DNA of 64,000 nucleotides, taken from contig NZ_CP132342.1 in assembly GCF_040529055.1 (NCBI RefSeq), positions 2,788,001-2,852,000 of the forward strand, written 5' to 3'. The position numbers were made by a program, and so were the translations under genes. The DNA is from Xanthomonas sontii. Its GTDB lineage: Bacteria > Pseudomonadota > Gammaproteobacteria > Xanthomonadales > Xanthomonadaceae. A model generated the notes under the pieces. The model saw nothing but the letters and a program-made list of their open reading frames with translations, was not told the origin of the DNA and did not search any database. Positions 37,701 to 45,053 of the stretch are shown here, one piece after another (positions within the stretch are counted from its first letter, which is position 1; each line of letters starts with the position of its first letter).

Positions 37701-37856
37701 GGCGCCTCCAGCCGCCGCGAGATCGGCGTGTGCGTGATCGGCGGCATGGTCACCGGCACCGTGCTGGCAGTGTTGCTGGTGCCGTTGTTCTTCGTGCTGG
37801 TGCGCGGCCTGTTTCGCGGGCCCGCGCGGCAGGACGCCAGCGCAGCGGCGGCGTAA
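34734..37856 (+). CDS. RND multidrug efflux transporter (AcrB/MexB-like)
   Basis: Predicted 1040-residue inner-membrane pump of the HAE1 family. It begins with the canonical FFIHRPIFAWVLAI. Proton-relay residues are in place: Asp408-Asp409 in LLVDDAIVVVENVER (TM4) and Lys935 in GLSAKNAILIVEFAEARQ (TM10). The twelve-helix plan with two large periplasmic loops is visible. It lies six bases after the adaptor gene. No outer-membrane channel gene follows, so a shared channel encoded elsewhere is inferred. Likely substrates are hydrophobic toxicants, controlled by the divergent TetR. Confidence 0.95.
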   Translation: MLPRFFIHRPIFAWVLAICIMAAGAIAVFTLPIEQYPDIAPPSVNVTATYNGASAQTVEDSVTQVIEQQIKGIDHLLYFSSTSSSSGQARISITFDQAANPDIAQVQVQNAVNQALNRLPQEVQQQGVTVAKSQGDSLMAVAIYDRTDRMDNVDISDYLVSTLQDPISRINGVGEINVFGAQYAMRVWLDPHKLNAYQLMPGDVRSAILAQNTQVTAGELGALPTGAEQELNATVTAQSRLQTPEQFRQIILATRADGSSVRLGDVARVEIGAENYQNNATLNGHPASGFSVTLSAGANAIATSDAIHATIERLKPTFPPGLDVAYPRDSTPFVRISIENVVHTLAEAIVLVVVVMFLFLQNARATLIPAITVPVVLLGTFGILAAAGFTINTLTLFAMVLAIGLLVDDAIVVVENVERIMHEEHLPPREATERSMGEITGALIGITVVLGAVFLPMAFFGGSTGIIYRQFSITIASAMALSALVALTLTPALCATLLKPVEQERKLGRFFQWFNRSVERGQQAYQRRLGTVLQRPRRWMALYALVALAMVVLYMRMPTGFLPVEDQGQVQIQFTTPEGTPLAKTQALGKRISDYFMTHEKANLTAIFMVVGRNNAGTGQNAGQAFVALTPWGERNRDNTAQAIIDRANAHFRGVSDAKISVLSPPAVRGLGQSSGFELWIRDSDGAGRAALLKAQQQVLKEAGDDPQLTAVRLNGLGDKAQLQVDIDHAQASALGLAQSDINATLATAWGGSYVNDFIDRGRVKRVYVQGDAPYRALPEDIAQWYVRGSGGQMAPFASFASTHWTRGPQLQQRFNGLPASQIQGGAAAGSSSGEAMQRMQALVAKQEGFDLQWSGLSYQEQLSSNQTLWLYTASILFIFLCLAALYESWSIPVAVLLVIPLGVVGTVLATTLAGFVNDIYFQVGLLTTIGLSAKNAILIVEFAEARQRAGRPLLEATLEGARLRLRPIVMTSLAFVAGVLPLALSTGAGASSRREIGVCVIGGMVTGTVLAVLLVPLFFVLVRGLFRGPARQDASAAAA

Positions 37857-37939
37857 GTCGTAGACCGACGAGGCGGCTCCGCGACGCGGTGCCGCCTTGC
37901 GACTAGACTTTGCGTTCCCCCACGGCATACGACTGTGCG

Positions 37940-38497
37940 ATGAACGATTCCTCCTGCTGCGGCGCGCCCAGCGACGCACCGGCCCACTGGTCCGGCCGCA
38001 TTCGCGATATCGCCGATTTCCCGAAGCCGGGCATCGTGTTCAAGGACATCACGCCGCTGCTGGCCGACGGCCCGGATTTCGCCTCGGCGCTGGACGAGAT
38101 GGCGCGTCCGTGGCGCACCACGCCGCTGCAGGCGGTGCTGGGCATCGAGTCGCGCGGCTTCATCCTGGGCGCGGCGCTGGCGCACGAACTGCGTACGGGC
38201 TTCGTGCCGGTGCGCAAGCCAGGCAAGCTGCCGGGCAGGACGGTGACCCAGGAGTACGCGCTGGAGTACGGCAGCGACCGCATCGAAATGCACGCCGATG
38301 CGCTGCCGGCCGGTTCGCGCGTGCTGCTGGTCGATGACGTGCTCGCCACCGGCGGTACCTTGCGCGCGGCCCTGGCGTTGGCGCAGCAACTGGAACTGGA
38401 AGTGGTCGGCGCCGCGGTACTGGTGGAACTGCAGGCGCTGCGTGGACGCGATCGCTGGAGCGAGACCTTGCCGCTGCTGGCGACGCTGACGTACTGA
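37940..38497 (+). CDS. apt: adenine phosphoribosyltransferase
   Basis: Predicted 185 residues. The PRPP-binding loop is [17 protein letters not shown]; the purine site region is [21 protein letters not shown] and the flexible loop includes [21 protein letters not shown]. It salvages adenine to AMP. The ATG at 37940 adds a short Cys-containing tail (NDSSCCG) that is not part of the common core. Monocistronic, 83 bases after the RND gene with a hairpin-like stretch between. Confidence 0.95.
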   Translation: MNDSSCCGAPSDAPAHWSGRIRDIADFPKPGIVFKDITPLLADGPDFASALDEMARPWRTTPLQAVLGIESRGFILGAALAHELRTGFVPVRKPGKLPGRTVTQEYALEYGSDRIEMHADALPAGSRVLLVDDVLATGGTLRAALALAQQLELEVVGAAVLVELQALRGRDRWSETLPLLATLTY

Positions 38498-38631
38498 GCA
38501 AGGCCACTGCTCCTGGCAGCGCAGGTGGCGCGGCCGGGGATCGACGCATTGGGCGCGGCCGCGGCGCACATGCGTCGTGGCGATCGCGCATGGCGCGGGC
38601 GACGCCTGACGCCGCAACCGCAGGCGCCGTG

Positions 38632-39150
38632 TCAGGTCGGGTAGATCACCGTTTCCAGGCTGGGGTCCGCATGCGCGGCGGCATGGCTTAGGTGGCCATC
38701 GAACGGACCGACCTTGCAGATCCGGCCGTCGTCGGCGAACACCAGCTGCAGTCCGTGTTCGGCTTCCCAGTCGCAGTTGCATTCCAGGCTGATGCGCAGG
38801 CGGCCGTCGCGGTAGCGGCGTAGATACGCCTCGCTGCCGAACTGCACGTGCGCCCACACCTCGGCGGGGTCGGCGATGTCCGGCGAAGGCCATCCGTATT
38901 TGGCGCACAGCGCCTGCGTGTGCCGGTAGTAGGCGAACACGTGCGGCGCCGCCGCGTCGAAGACCGCGGCATCGAGTTGCAGGAAGGTCTCGATGGCGGG
39001 CGCCGCGTCGACCGGAACGTCGCCAGCCTCGCAGCCCACCAGCACGAAGCAGCAACTGTCGCGCATCCACGGGACCGGCACCGCCTCGCTCCACAGGTTG
39101 CCGTCCTCGTCCGGTTGCAGCGACGCCAGGACCTGCTGCGTCGCGCTCAC
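38632..39150 (-). CDS. hypothetical protein coupled to dbpA
   Basis: Predicted 172-residue soluble protein without a signal peptide. It is acidic and aromatic-rich, with repeated short beta-like segments (NLWSEAVPVPWM, AEHGLQLVFADDGRICKVGPFDG). It resembles the loosely defined DUF6985-type proteins, but I am not certain. It starts with GTG in a GTGA overlap with the dbpA stop (39147-39150), which implies translation coupled to the helicase. Five cysteines, including a Cys-Cys and a Cys-x-Cys (CNCDWE), are notable. Confidence 0.7.
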   Translation of the reverse strand: MSATQQVLASLQPDEDGNLWSEAVPVPWMRDSCCFVLVGCEAGDVPVDAAPAIETFLQLDAAVFDAAAPHVFAYYRHTQALCAKYGWPSPDIADPAEVWAHVQFGSEAYLRRYRDGRLRISLECNCDWEAEHGLQLVFADDGRICKVGPFDGHLSHAAAHADPSLETVIYPT

Positions 39151-40523
39151 AGCTTGGCGACCCGGAACCGGCGGCCCTTGATCTTGCCGGCCTGCAGCTG
39201 CGCCAGCGCCTTGCCGGCATGGGCGCGGGCGATGGCGACGTAGGAGCGGGTGGCGTAAATCGCGATCTTGCCGATCGCCGCGCCGGACAGCCCGGCATCG
39301 CCGGTCAGTGCGCCGAGGATGTCGCCGGGGCGCAGCTTGTCGGTCTTGCCGCCGTCGATGCGCAGGGTGACCATTGCCGCCTGCGGCAACTGCGCCGGCC
39401 GTGCGGTGGCCAGCGGCGCGCGCGACCAGCGCAGCGGCTGGCCCTGCTCGGTTTCCAGCGCCTGCGCGCGCGCGGTCTCGCGCGGCGCCACCAGGCTCAG
39501 GGCCAGGCCGTGCTTGCCGGCGCGCGCGGTGCGGCCGATGCGGTGGCGGTAGGTCTCGGTGTCGGTCGGCAGTTCGTAGTTGATCACCGCCGCCAGGTCT
39601 TCCACGTCCAGCCCGCGCGCGGCCACGTCGCTGGCGACCAGCACGTTGCAGCTGCGGTTGACGAAGCGCACCAGCACCTCGTCGCGGTCGCGCTGTTCCA
39701 TGTCGCCATGCAGCGCCAGCGCGGAGAAGCCGAACTGCTGCAGCGAGCCGGCGACCTCGTCGACCTCCTTGCGGGTGTTGCAGAACACCACGCTGGACTC
39801 GGGGGTGAAGCGCAGCAGCAGGCCGGCCACCGCCTTCTGTCGGTAGGTGGGGTCGACCTCGAAGAACTGCTGGTCGATCTCCGGCGCGCTGTCGGCGCCC
39901 TCGACGGTGATTTCCGCCGGTTCCTTGAGCAGGTCGCGCGCCAACGCGCGGATTTCCTCGGGAAAGGTGGCCGAGAACAGCAGGCTCTGCCGATGCTTGT
40001 CGCAGCGGCTGGCGATCTCGCGGATCGGCTCCTCGAAGCCCATGTCGAGCATGCGGTCGGCCTCGTCCAGCACCAGCGTGCGCACCCCGCCCAGGTGCAG
40101 CGCGCGTTTGCGCGCCAGTTCCTGGATGCGGCCGGGCGTGCCGACCACCACCTGCGGGTCGTGCGCCTCCAGCGAGGCCAGTTGCGGCGCCAGCGGCATG
40201 CCGCCGGTCAGCACCACCAGCTTCATGTTGGGAATGCCGGTGGCCAGCTTGCGCAACTGCTTGCCGACCTGGTCGGCCAGTTCGCGGGTCGGGCACAGCA
40301 CCAGCGCCTGCGCACGGCTCATCGCCGGATCCAGCTTGTGCAGCAGGCCCAGGCCGAACGCCGCGGTCTTGCCGCTGCCGGTGGGCGCCTGCACGATGAC
40401 GTCCTGGCCGGCCAGGATCGGCGGCAGGCTCTGCGCCTGCACCGGGGTCATGCGGGTGTAGCCGAGCGCGTCGATGCCGGGCGCGAGCGCCTGGGAAAGG
40501 GAGAGGGTGGCGAAATCGTTCAT
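39147..40523 (-). CDS. dbpA: ATP-dependent RNA helicase DbpA
   Basis: Predicted 458-residue DEAD-box helicase. Motifs in order: Q motif MTPVQAQSLP, Walker A APTGSGKTAAF, PTRELA, TPGRI, DEAD in VLDEADRMLDMGF, SAT in LFSATFPEE, then ASDVAARGLDV and HRIGRTARAG. The C-terminal RNA-binding domain (about 385-458) has LRIDGGKTDKLRPGDILGAL and ends KIKGRRFRVAKL, which marks DbpA, the helicase that targets the 23S rRNA hairpin 92 during 50S assembly. Confidence 0.95.
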   Translation of the reverse strand: MNDFATLSLSQALAPGIDALGYTRMTPVQAQSLPPILAGQDVIVQAPTGSGKTAAFGLGLLHKLDPAMSRAQALVLCPTRELADQVGKQLRKLATGIPNMKLVVLTGGMPLAPQLASLEAHDPQVVVGTPGRIQELARKRALHLGGVRTLVLDEADRMLDMGFEEPIREIASRCDKHRQSLLFSATFPEEIRALARDLLKEPAEITVEGADSAPEIDQQFFEVDPTYRQKAVAGLLLRFTPESSVVFCNTRKEVDEVAGSLQQFGFSALALHGDMEQRDRDEVLVRFVNRSCNVLVASDVAARGLDVEDLAAVINYELPTDTETYRHRIGRTARAGKHGLALSLVAPRETARAQALETEQGQPLRWSRAPLATARPAQLPQAAMVTLRIDGGKTDKLRPGDILGALTGDAGLSGAAIGKIAIYATRSYVAIARAHAGKALAQLQAGKIKGRRFRVAKL

Positions 40524-40544
40524 GCGGCATTTTAGCTGGTGGGG

Positions 40545-40654
40545 CCGGGACTCGGGACCCGGGACCCGGAACGTCAACAGCAAAAGGGCATTTCGACTCG
40601 CACGACGCGCCGCTTTTTGCTTTCCGGGTACCGGGTCCCGGGTCCCGGGTCCCG
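40545..40654. repeat. inverted mini-repeat arrays (GGGACCC units) upstream of uup
   Basis: The left arm (40545-40571) reads CCGGGACTCGGGACCCGGGA followed by CCCGGA. The right arm (40623-40654) is the reverse complement type, CCGGGTACCGGGTCCCGGGT repeated to CCCG. The core of about 50 bases contains AAAAGGGC and GCTTTTTGCTTT. The plan matches the element at 26551-26699, but the unit sequence differs, so the two may be diverged members of one class. The right arm abuts the uup -10 element. Confidence 0.7.
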
Positions 40655-40660
40655 TACAAT
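40655..40660 (+). promoter_or_regulatory. -10 element of uup adjacent to its start codon
   Basis: TACAAT lies five bases before the uup ATG at 40666 and is framed by the palindrome CGTA-CAA-TACG (40653-40664 region). With ordinary spacing transcription would begin at the ATG, giving a leaderless message; no Shine-Dalgarno sequence is present. Confidence 0.5.
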
Positions 40661-40665
40661 ACGGC

Positions 40666-42564
40666 ATGCCTCTTATCACTCTGCAGAACCTCGACTACAG
40701 CGTCGGCGGCCCCTTGCTGCTGGAAAAGACCGACCTGTCGATCGAGCCGGGCGAACGCATCGCCCTGATCGGCCGCAACGGCGCCGGCAAATCCACCCTG
40801 ATGAAACTGATCGCCGGCGAGCTCAAGCCCGACGACGGCGAGGTCCGCGTGCAGCAGGGCGTGCGCATCGCCCGGTTGGAGCAGGAGGTGCCGCATGGCG
40901 CTGCCGGCAGCGTGTTCGACGTGGTCGCCGACGGCCTGGGCGAACTCGGCCATTGGCTGGCCGAGTTCCATCGGCTCAGCCATGCCGCCGAGTTCGACGG
41001 CGATGCGCTGGGCGCGGTGCAGTCCAAGATCGATGGCGCCAATGGCTGGGCCCTGGACCAGCGGGTCAACGAGACCCTGACGCGGCTTGAACTGGACGGC
41101 GACGCCGAATTCGCGCGGCTGTCCGGCGGCATGAAGCGCCGCGTGCTGCTGGCGCGCGCGCTGGTCTCGGCGCCGGACCTGTTGTTGCTGGACGAACCCA
41201 CCAACCACCTCGACATCGAGGCCATCGACTGGCTGGAAGGCTTCCTCAAGGGCTGGAACGGCAGCGTGGTATTCGTGACCCACGACCGGCGGTTCCTGCG
41301 TGCCCTGGCCACGCGCATCGTCGAGATCGACCGCGGCCAGGTCAGCAGTTGGCCGGGCGACTGGGCCAACTACGAGCGCCGCCGCGAGGAGCGGCTCAAT
41401 GCGCAGGCGCAGGAGAACGCGCGCTTCGACAAGCTGCTGGCGCAGGAGGAAGTGTGGATCCGCCAGGGCATCAAGGCCCGGCGCACCCGCGACGAGGGCC
41501 GGGTGCGGCGGCTGGAAGCGATGCGCCGCGAGCGCACCCAGCGCCGCGAACTCGGCGGCAACGTGCGCATGGAGGCCGCGCAGGGCGAGTCCTCCGGCAA
41601 GAAGGTGATCGAGGCCAAGGAGCTGAGCTTCGCCTTCGGCGCGCGCAGCATGGTGCGCGACTTCTCCACCACCATCCTGCGCGGCGACCGTATCGGCCTG
41701 ATCGGCCCCAACGGCAGCGGCAAGACCACGCTGCTGAAGCTGTTGCTGGGCGAACTGACGCCGGACGGTGGCGAAGTGCGCGCCGGCACCAATCTGCAGG
41801 TAGCGTATTTCGACCAGTACCGCGCCACCCTGCGCGAGGACTGGAGCGCGATCGAGAACGTGGCCGAGGGCCGCGACTTCATCGAGATCAACGGCAAGCG
41901 CAAGCACGTGCACGCCTACCTGCAGGACTTCCTGTTCACCCCGGAGCGTGCGCGCGCGCCGATCACCCGCCTGTCCGGCGGCGAGCGCAACCGCCTGCTG
42001 CTGGCGCGGCTGTTCGCGCAGCCGTCCAACCTGCTGGTGATGGACGAACCGACCAACGACCTGGACGTGGAAACCCTGGAGCTGCTGGAAGAACTGCTCG
42101 GCGACTACAGCGGCACGCTGTTGCTGGTCAGCCACGACCGCGACTTCATCGACAACGTGGTCACCTCGACCATGGTCATGGAAGGCGACGGCCGCATCGG
42201 CGAATACGTCGGCGGCTACAGCGACTGGGTACGCCAGCGCCCGGCGACGCCGGCCAGCGCGATGGCGGTGGCCAAGGCCTCGGCCACCGCGGCGGCGACC
42301 ACGCCGGTGGCGTCCGCTGCAGCGGCGCCGGCGCCCGCGCCGGCCAAGCGCAAGCTCAGCTACAAGGACGCGCGCGAACTGGAGCAGTTGCCGGCGCGGA
42401 TCGAAGCGCTGGAACAGCAGGTCGCGGCGCTGACCGAGGCGATGGCCGACCCGGCGTTCTACCAGCGCGACGCGGCGGCGGTGACCGCGCACACGCAGGC
42501 GCTGAGCCAGGCGCAGGCGGACCTCGATGCGGCGTATGCGCGGTGGAGCGAGCTGGACGGTTGA
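40666..42564 (+). CDS. uup: ABC-F family ATPase Uup
   Basis: Predicted 632 residues: tandem ABC domains without membrane helices. Domain 1 has Walker A GRNGAGKSTL, signature LSGGMKRRVLLARAL and Walker B LLLLDEPTNHLD; domain 2 has GPNGSGKTTLLKL, LSGGERNRLLLARL and LLVMDEPTNDLD. An Ala/Pro linker leads to a C-terminal coiled coil (about 560-632), the Uup-specific DNA-binding region. Uup acts on ribosomes or branched DNA and limits precise transposon excision in E. coli. Transcribed divergently from dbpA across the repeat. Confidence 0.94.
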   Translation: MPLITLQNLDYSVGGPLLLEKTDLSIEPGERIALIGRNGAGKSTLMKLIAGELKPDDGEVRVQQGVRIARLEQEVPHGAAGSVFDVVADGLGELGHWLAEFHRLSHAAEFDGDALGAVQSKIDGANGWALDQRVNETLTRLELDGDAEFARLSGGMKRRVLLARALVSAPDLLLLDEPTNHLDIEAIDWLEGFLKGWNGSVVFVTHDRRFLRALATRIVEIDRGQVSSWPGDWANYERRREERLNAQAQENARFDKLLAQEEVWIRQGIKARRTRDEGRVRRLEAMRRERTQRRELGGNVRMEAAQGESSGKKVIEAKELSFAFGARSMVRDFSTTILRGDRIGLIGPNGSGKTTLLKLLLGELTPDGGEVRAGTNLQVAYFDQYRATLREDWSAIENVAEGRDFIEINGKRKHVHAYLQDFLFTPERARAPITRLSGGERNRLLLARLFAQPSNLLVMDEPTNDLDVETLELLEELLGDYSGTLLLVSHDRDFIDNVVTSTMVMEGDGRIGEYVGGYSDWVRQRPATPASAMAVAKASATAAATTPVASAAAAPAPAPAKRKLSYKDARELEQLPARIEALEQQVAALTEAMADPAFYQRDAAAVTAHTQALSQAQADLDAAYARWSELDG

Positions 42565-42668
42565 AGAGCCGGGGCTCGGGACAAACACCCTGGGCCTGCG
42601 GCGGCAACGAACACGGCGGCCGCTTTGCCGAGATCGAAGACCGGATGCGTGGGCGTTGGGGGGATCGC

Positions 42669-42692
42669 GTCGGGGCTGAAGCCCCTCCCACA
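42669..42692. repeat. single arm of the GTCGGGACTGAAGTCCCTCCCACA family
   Basis: GTCGGGGCTGAAGCCCCTCC followed by CACA is a half-copy of the repeat whose full 27-base inverted form lies at 62147-62213. It lies in the convergent gap between uup and the barstar gene. Confidence 0.6.
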
Positions 42693-42747
42693 GGGGGCAT
42701 GTGCGGTGGCCTGTTGTGCGAGCGGTTCTCGGCGCAGCGCGGTCAGG

Positions 42748-43191
42748 TCAATCCGACTCGGCGGGTGCTTCCGCTTCCTCGCTGCCGCCCACGAACGCGA
42801 CGAAGCTGACGCCGTCCTGCGCCCACTCGCGGGCGACGTCGTCGAGGATCTCCAGCAGCACGTCGAAGGCCGGCTGCGCCACCGCCTGCAACTGCCCGGC
42901 ATCCTCCAGCAGCAAGGCGTAGCCGCGCGGCGAGGGCAGCCAGGACAGGTCGCGCAGGCCGTCGGTCAGCGCGTCCCAGTTGCGGCCGAAGCCGGGCGGG
43001 AAGTCCAGTTGCGCGGCCAGCCGCATCAGCAGCATGGCCTTGCCGGTGCAGCCGTGCAGGTCGATCCGGCACAGCCGCAGGCCGGCGTCGCGGGCCAGGG
43101 CGGCGACGCTGTCCAGGTCGCGGTTGGCGACGCGGTAGACGCCGGAGGCGGCCGGCTCGGCCAGGTTCAGCGCGAACGGGAAGCCGCTCAT
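42748..43191 (-). CDS. barstar-family ribonuclease inhibitor
   Basis: Predicted 147 residues. The barstar fold is indicated by LRLCRIDLHGCTGKAMLLMRLAAQLDFP followed by GFGRNWDALTDGLRDLSWLP, the conserved inhibitor core. It overlaps the upstream RNase gene by four bases (ATGA, 43188-43191), so immunity is translated with the toxin. No signal peptide is seen: it should stay in the cytoplasm and protect the cell from its own RNase before export. The acidic C-terminus (EEAEAPAESD) fits a mimic of RNA charge. Confidence 0.9.
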   Translation of the reverse strand: MSGFPFALNLAEPAASGVYRVANRDLDSVAALARDAGLRLCRIDLHGCTGKAMLLMRLAAQLDFPPGFGRNWDALTDGLRDLSWLPSPRGYALLLEDAGQLQAVAQPAFDVLLEILDDVAREWAQDGVSFVAFVGGSEEAEAPAESD

Positions 43192-43658
43192 CGCGCCGGC
43201 CCCGCGCCACCGACCTGGAAGCTGCGGAAACTGTCGTAGTGGTCGTCGCTGTAATACCAGACTTGCGGCGGCGTGCCGCCGGTGACGATGCGGCGCGTGC
43301 CGCGATGCGACAGTCCGGGCGTCTCGACGGTGTACTCGCGGTAGTAGCCGCGCGGTTGCGCGGGCAGCCGGTTCTCGCGGTTGCCGAACACGCTGCCGTC
43401 CTGGCGGTGCGGGAACGGGCCGCCGCGCTGGATCAATGCCACCGTGGCGCGCGCTTCTGGCGGCAGGAACGCGGGCAGCTCCGGCGCCGCGGCTTCCGAT
43501 GCCGCGGCTGCCTTGCCGGGCGCGGTGTACGGCGCCTGCGCGGCCGCGTCGAGCGAGGGCGCGAATTGCTGGTGCGGCGGATGCTGCAGTCCGCGGATGC
43601 CCCACAGCCCGCCCACCAGCAACACGATGGCGGCGATCAACAGCACGGGCTTGCGCAT
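43188..43658 (-). CDS. membrane-anchored barnase/RNase T1-like ribonuclease
   Basis: Predicted 156 residues. An N-terminal hydrophobic helix (about 4-22) is followed by a 45-residue Ala/Pro linker and a C-terminal RNase domain. That domain shows the N1/T1 microbial RNase pattern: GNRENRLPAQPRGYYREYTV with general base Glu108, TRRIVTGG with Arg123 and SDDHYDSF with acid His140. It should cut RNA after guanine. It is exported or anchored outside by the N-terminal helix, while its barstar gene follows at once. A role in defence, competition or RNA scavenging is inferred. Confidence 0.9.
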   Translation of the reverse strand: MRKPVLLIAAIVLLVGGLWGIRGLQHPPHQQFAPSLDAAAQAPYTAPGKAAAASEAAAPELPAFLPPEARATVALIQRGGPFPHRQDGSVFGNRENRLPAQPRGYYREYTVETPGLSHRGTRRIVTGGTPPQVWYYSDDHYDSFRSFQVGGAGPAR

Positions 43659-43873
43659 GGACTCTCCTGCAGGAACGGCGTCGGCGCGCGGCGTGGCGCC
43701 ATCGCGCACAGTATGGGCCGGCCTGCCTGTTCGCGCTCTAAACGCCGCCGGTCACGGTGGTGACGCGTGCGATTCACATCCGACTAACCGGGGCGTGGGG
43801 CATGGTAGGCGCCGATTCGCAGGCCGGCCGGCACCGCCGCCGCGGGATGGGACGATTTTCCCCAGCCGCGCCC

Positions 43874-43902
43874 TTGGTAAGGTCGCCGACCGTCCCTACC
43901 AT
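43874..43902 (+). promoter_or_regulatory. putative sodA promoter
   Basis: TTGGTA (43874-43879) and TACCAT (43897-43902) are separated by 17 bases, about 50 bases before the sodA start. The strong ribosome site AGGAG follows at 43940-43944. Confidence 0.5.
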
Positions 43903-43951
43903 TGCTCACGCAACGCTCGTCCTTTCGACGGCGAAAGTCCAGGAGAACCGC

Positions 43952-44563
43952 ATGGCCTACACCCTCCCCAAGTTGCCCTACGCCTACGACGCGCTGGAAC
44001 CGCACATCGATGCGCAGACGATGGAGATCCATCACACCAAGCATCACCAGACCTACATCAACAACGTCAACGCCGCGCTGGAAGGCACCGAGTACGCCGA
44101 CCTGCCGATCGAGGCGCTGGTGTCCAAGCTGAAGTCGCTGCCGGAGAACCTGCAGGGCCCGGTGCGCAACAACGGCGGCGGCCATGCCAACCACTCGCTG
44201 TTCTGGACGGTGATGGCGCCCAACGCCGGCGGCACCCCCAGCGGCGACGTCGGCAAGGCGATCGACAGCGAGCTGGGTGGCTTCGACAAGTTCAAGGAGG
44301 CCTTCACCAAGGCTGCGCTGACCCGCTTCGGCAGCGGCTGGGCCTGGCTGAGCGTCACCCCGGACAAGAAGCTGGTGGTCGAGAGCACCGCCAACCAGGA
44401 CAGCCCGCTGTTCGAGGGCAACACCCCGATCCTGGGCCTGGACGTGTGGGAACACGCCTACTACCTGAAGTACCAGAACCGCCGTCCGGACTACATCGGC
44501 GCGTTCTTCAACGTGGTCGACTGGAAGGAAGTGGAGCGCCGCTACCACGCCGCGATCGGCTGA
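43952..44563 (+). CDS. sodA: superoxide dismutase [Mn/Fe]
   Basis: Predicted 203 residues. Metal ligands: His27 in [11 protein letters not shown], a His in [11 protein letters not shown], and Asp and His in [30 protein letters not shown] and a QDSPL glutamine region favour the manganese form, though cambialism cannot be excluded by eye. It converts superoxide to peroxide in the cytoplasm. Preceded by a good promoter and followed by a strong terminator, so it is monocistronic. Confidence 0.95.
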   Translation: MAYTLPKLPYAYDALEPHIDAQTMEIHHTKHHQTYINNVNAALEGTEYADLPIEALVSKLKSLPENLQGPVRNNGGGHANHSLFWTVMAPNAGGTPSGDVGKAIDSELGGFDKFKEAFTKAALTRFGSGWAWLSVTPDKKLVVESTANQDSPLFEGNTPILGLDVWEHAYYLKYQNRRPDYIGAFFNVVDWKEVERRYHAAIG

Positions 44564-44590
44564 TCGCGCGCCAGCGCTGCACCATGAAGA

Positions 44591-44616
44591 AGGCCGGGTT
44601 CGCCCGGCCTTTTTTT
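44591..44616 (+). terminator. terminator of sodA
   Basis: AGGCCGGG/CCCGGCCT stem around TTCG, followed by six T. It begins 28 bases after the stop codon. Confidence 0.9.
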
Positions 44617-45053
44617 CGTGTGGATGCCCGCCATAAGCGCTGGAAGTGCGGGTGGGGCGTGGCTGCCAGGTTGGTACGTACGCTGCCATCTCGCGCGTGA
44701 CCAGCGTGCTTCGGCAGCGATGGCGGCCTATGCCGCATTGGCCGCCGCTTGCGCCGCTGCGTCGCCAGGGCGCGCTAAACCTTTGGCGTGCAGGCGCAGG
44801 AGCGGCTTCAGGGCAGCTCTGCCAACGACGAAAGACAACTGGCAGCAGCGGCTTCAGCCGCGATGGGCGTTACCGGGAATGCCTTGTCGCGGCCGAAGAC
44901 GCTCCTGCAGATGACGCTGTGCGTGACGAAAGCAGGGAATCGGCGATGCCCGATCGTTCCGGTCCGATGGCATGCCGATGCCGATCCACCCCCAGGCGCC
45001 GCATCGCAAGGCGCTGATCGCACGGCGCGCGAACGTGCCCAGCCTGCCGTCCG
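44617..45053. repeat. intergenic region with a composite REP-like element
   Basis: No gene is supported. From about 44797 to 44910 there are copies of CAGGAGCGGCTTCAG, CAGCGGCTTCAGCCGCGATG and the inverted TGTCGCGGCCGAAGACGCTC, with the linking words GGGCGTTACCGGGAATGCC. The linker also recurs near 55198 (GGGCGTTCCCGGTAACGCC). The rest shows no feature. Confidence 0.7.

Noticed and set aside
33498..37979. 1493-codon minus-strand frame opposite the RND genes
   Set aside because: It is the antisense of a GC-rich adaptor and pump and is His/Arg/Gln-rich; such open frames are a known artefact of high GC third positions.
38632..42588. 1318-codon minus-strand frame spanning uup, dbpA and the small gene
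   Set aside because: Only the final 172 codons are a real gene; the rest is shadow of uup and dbpA.
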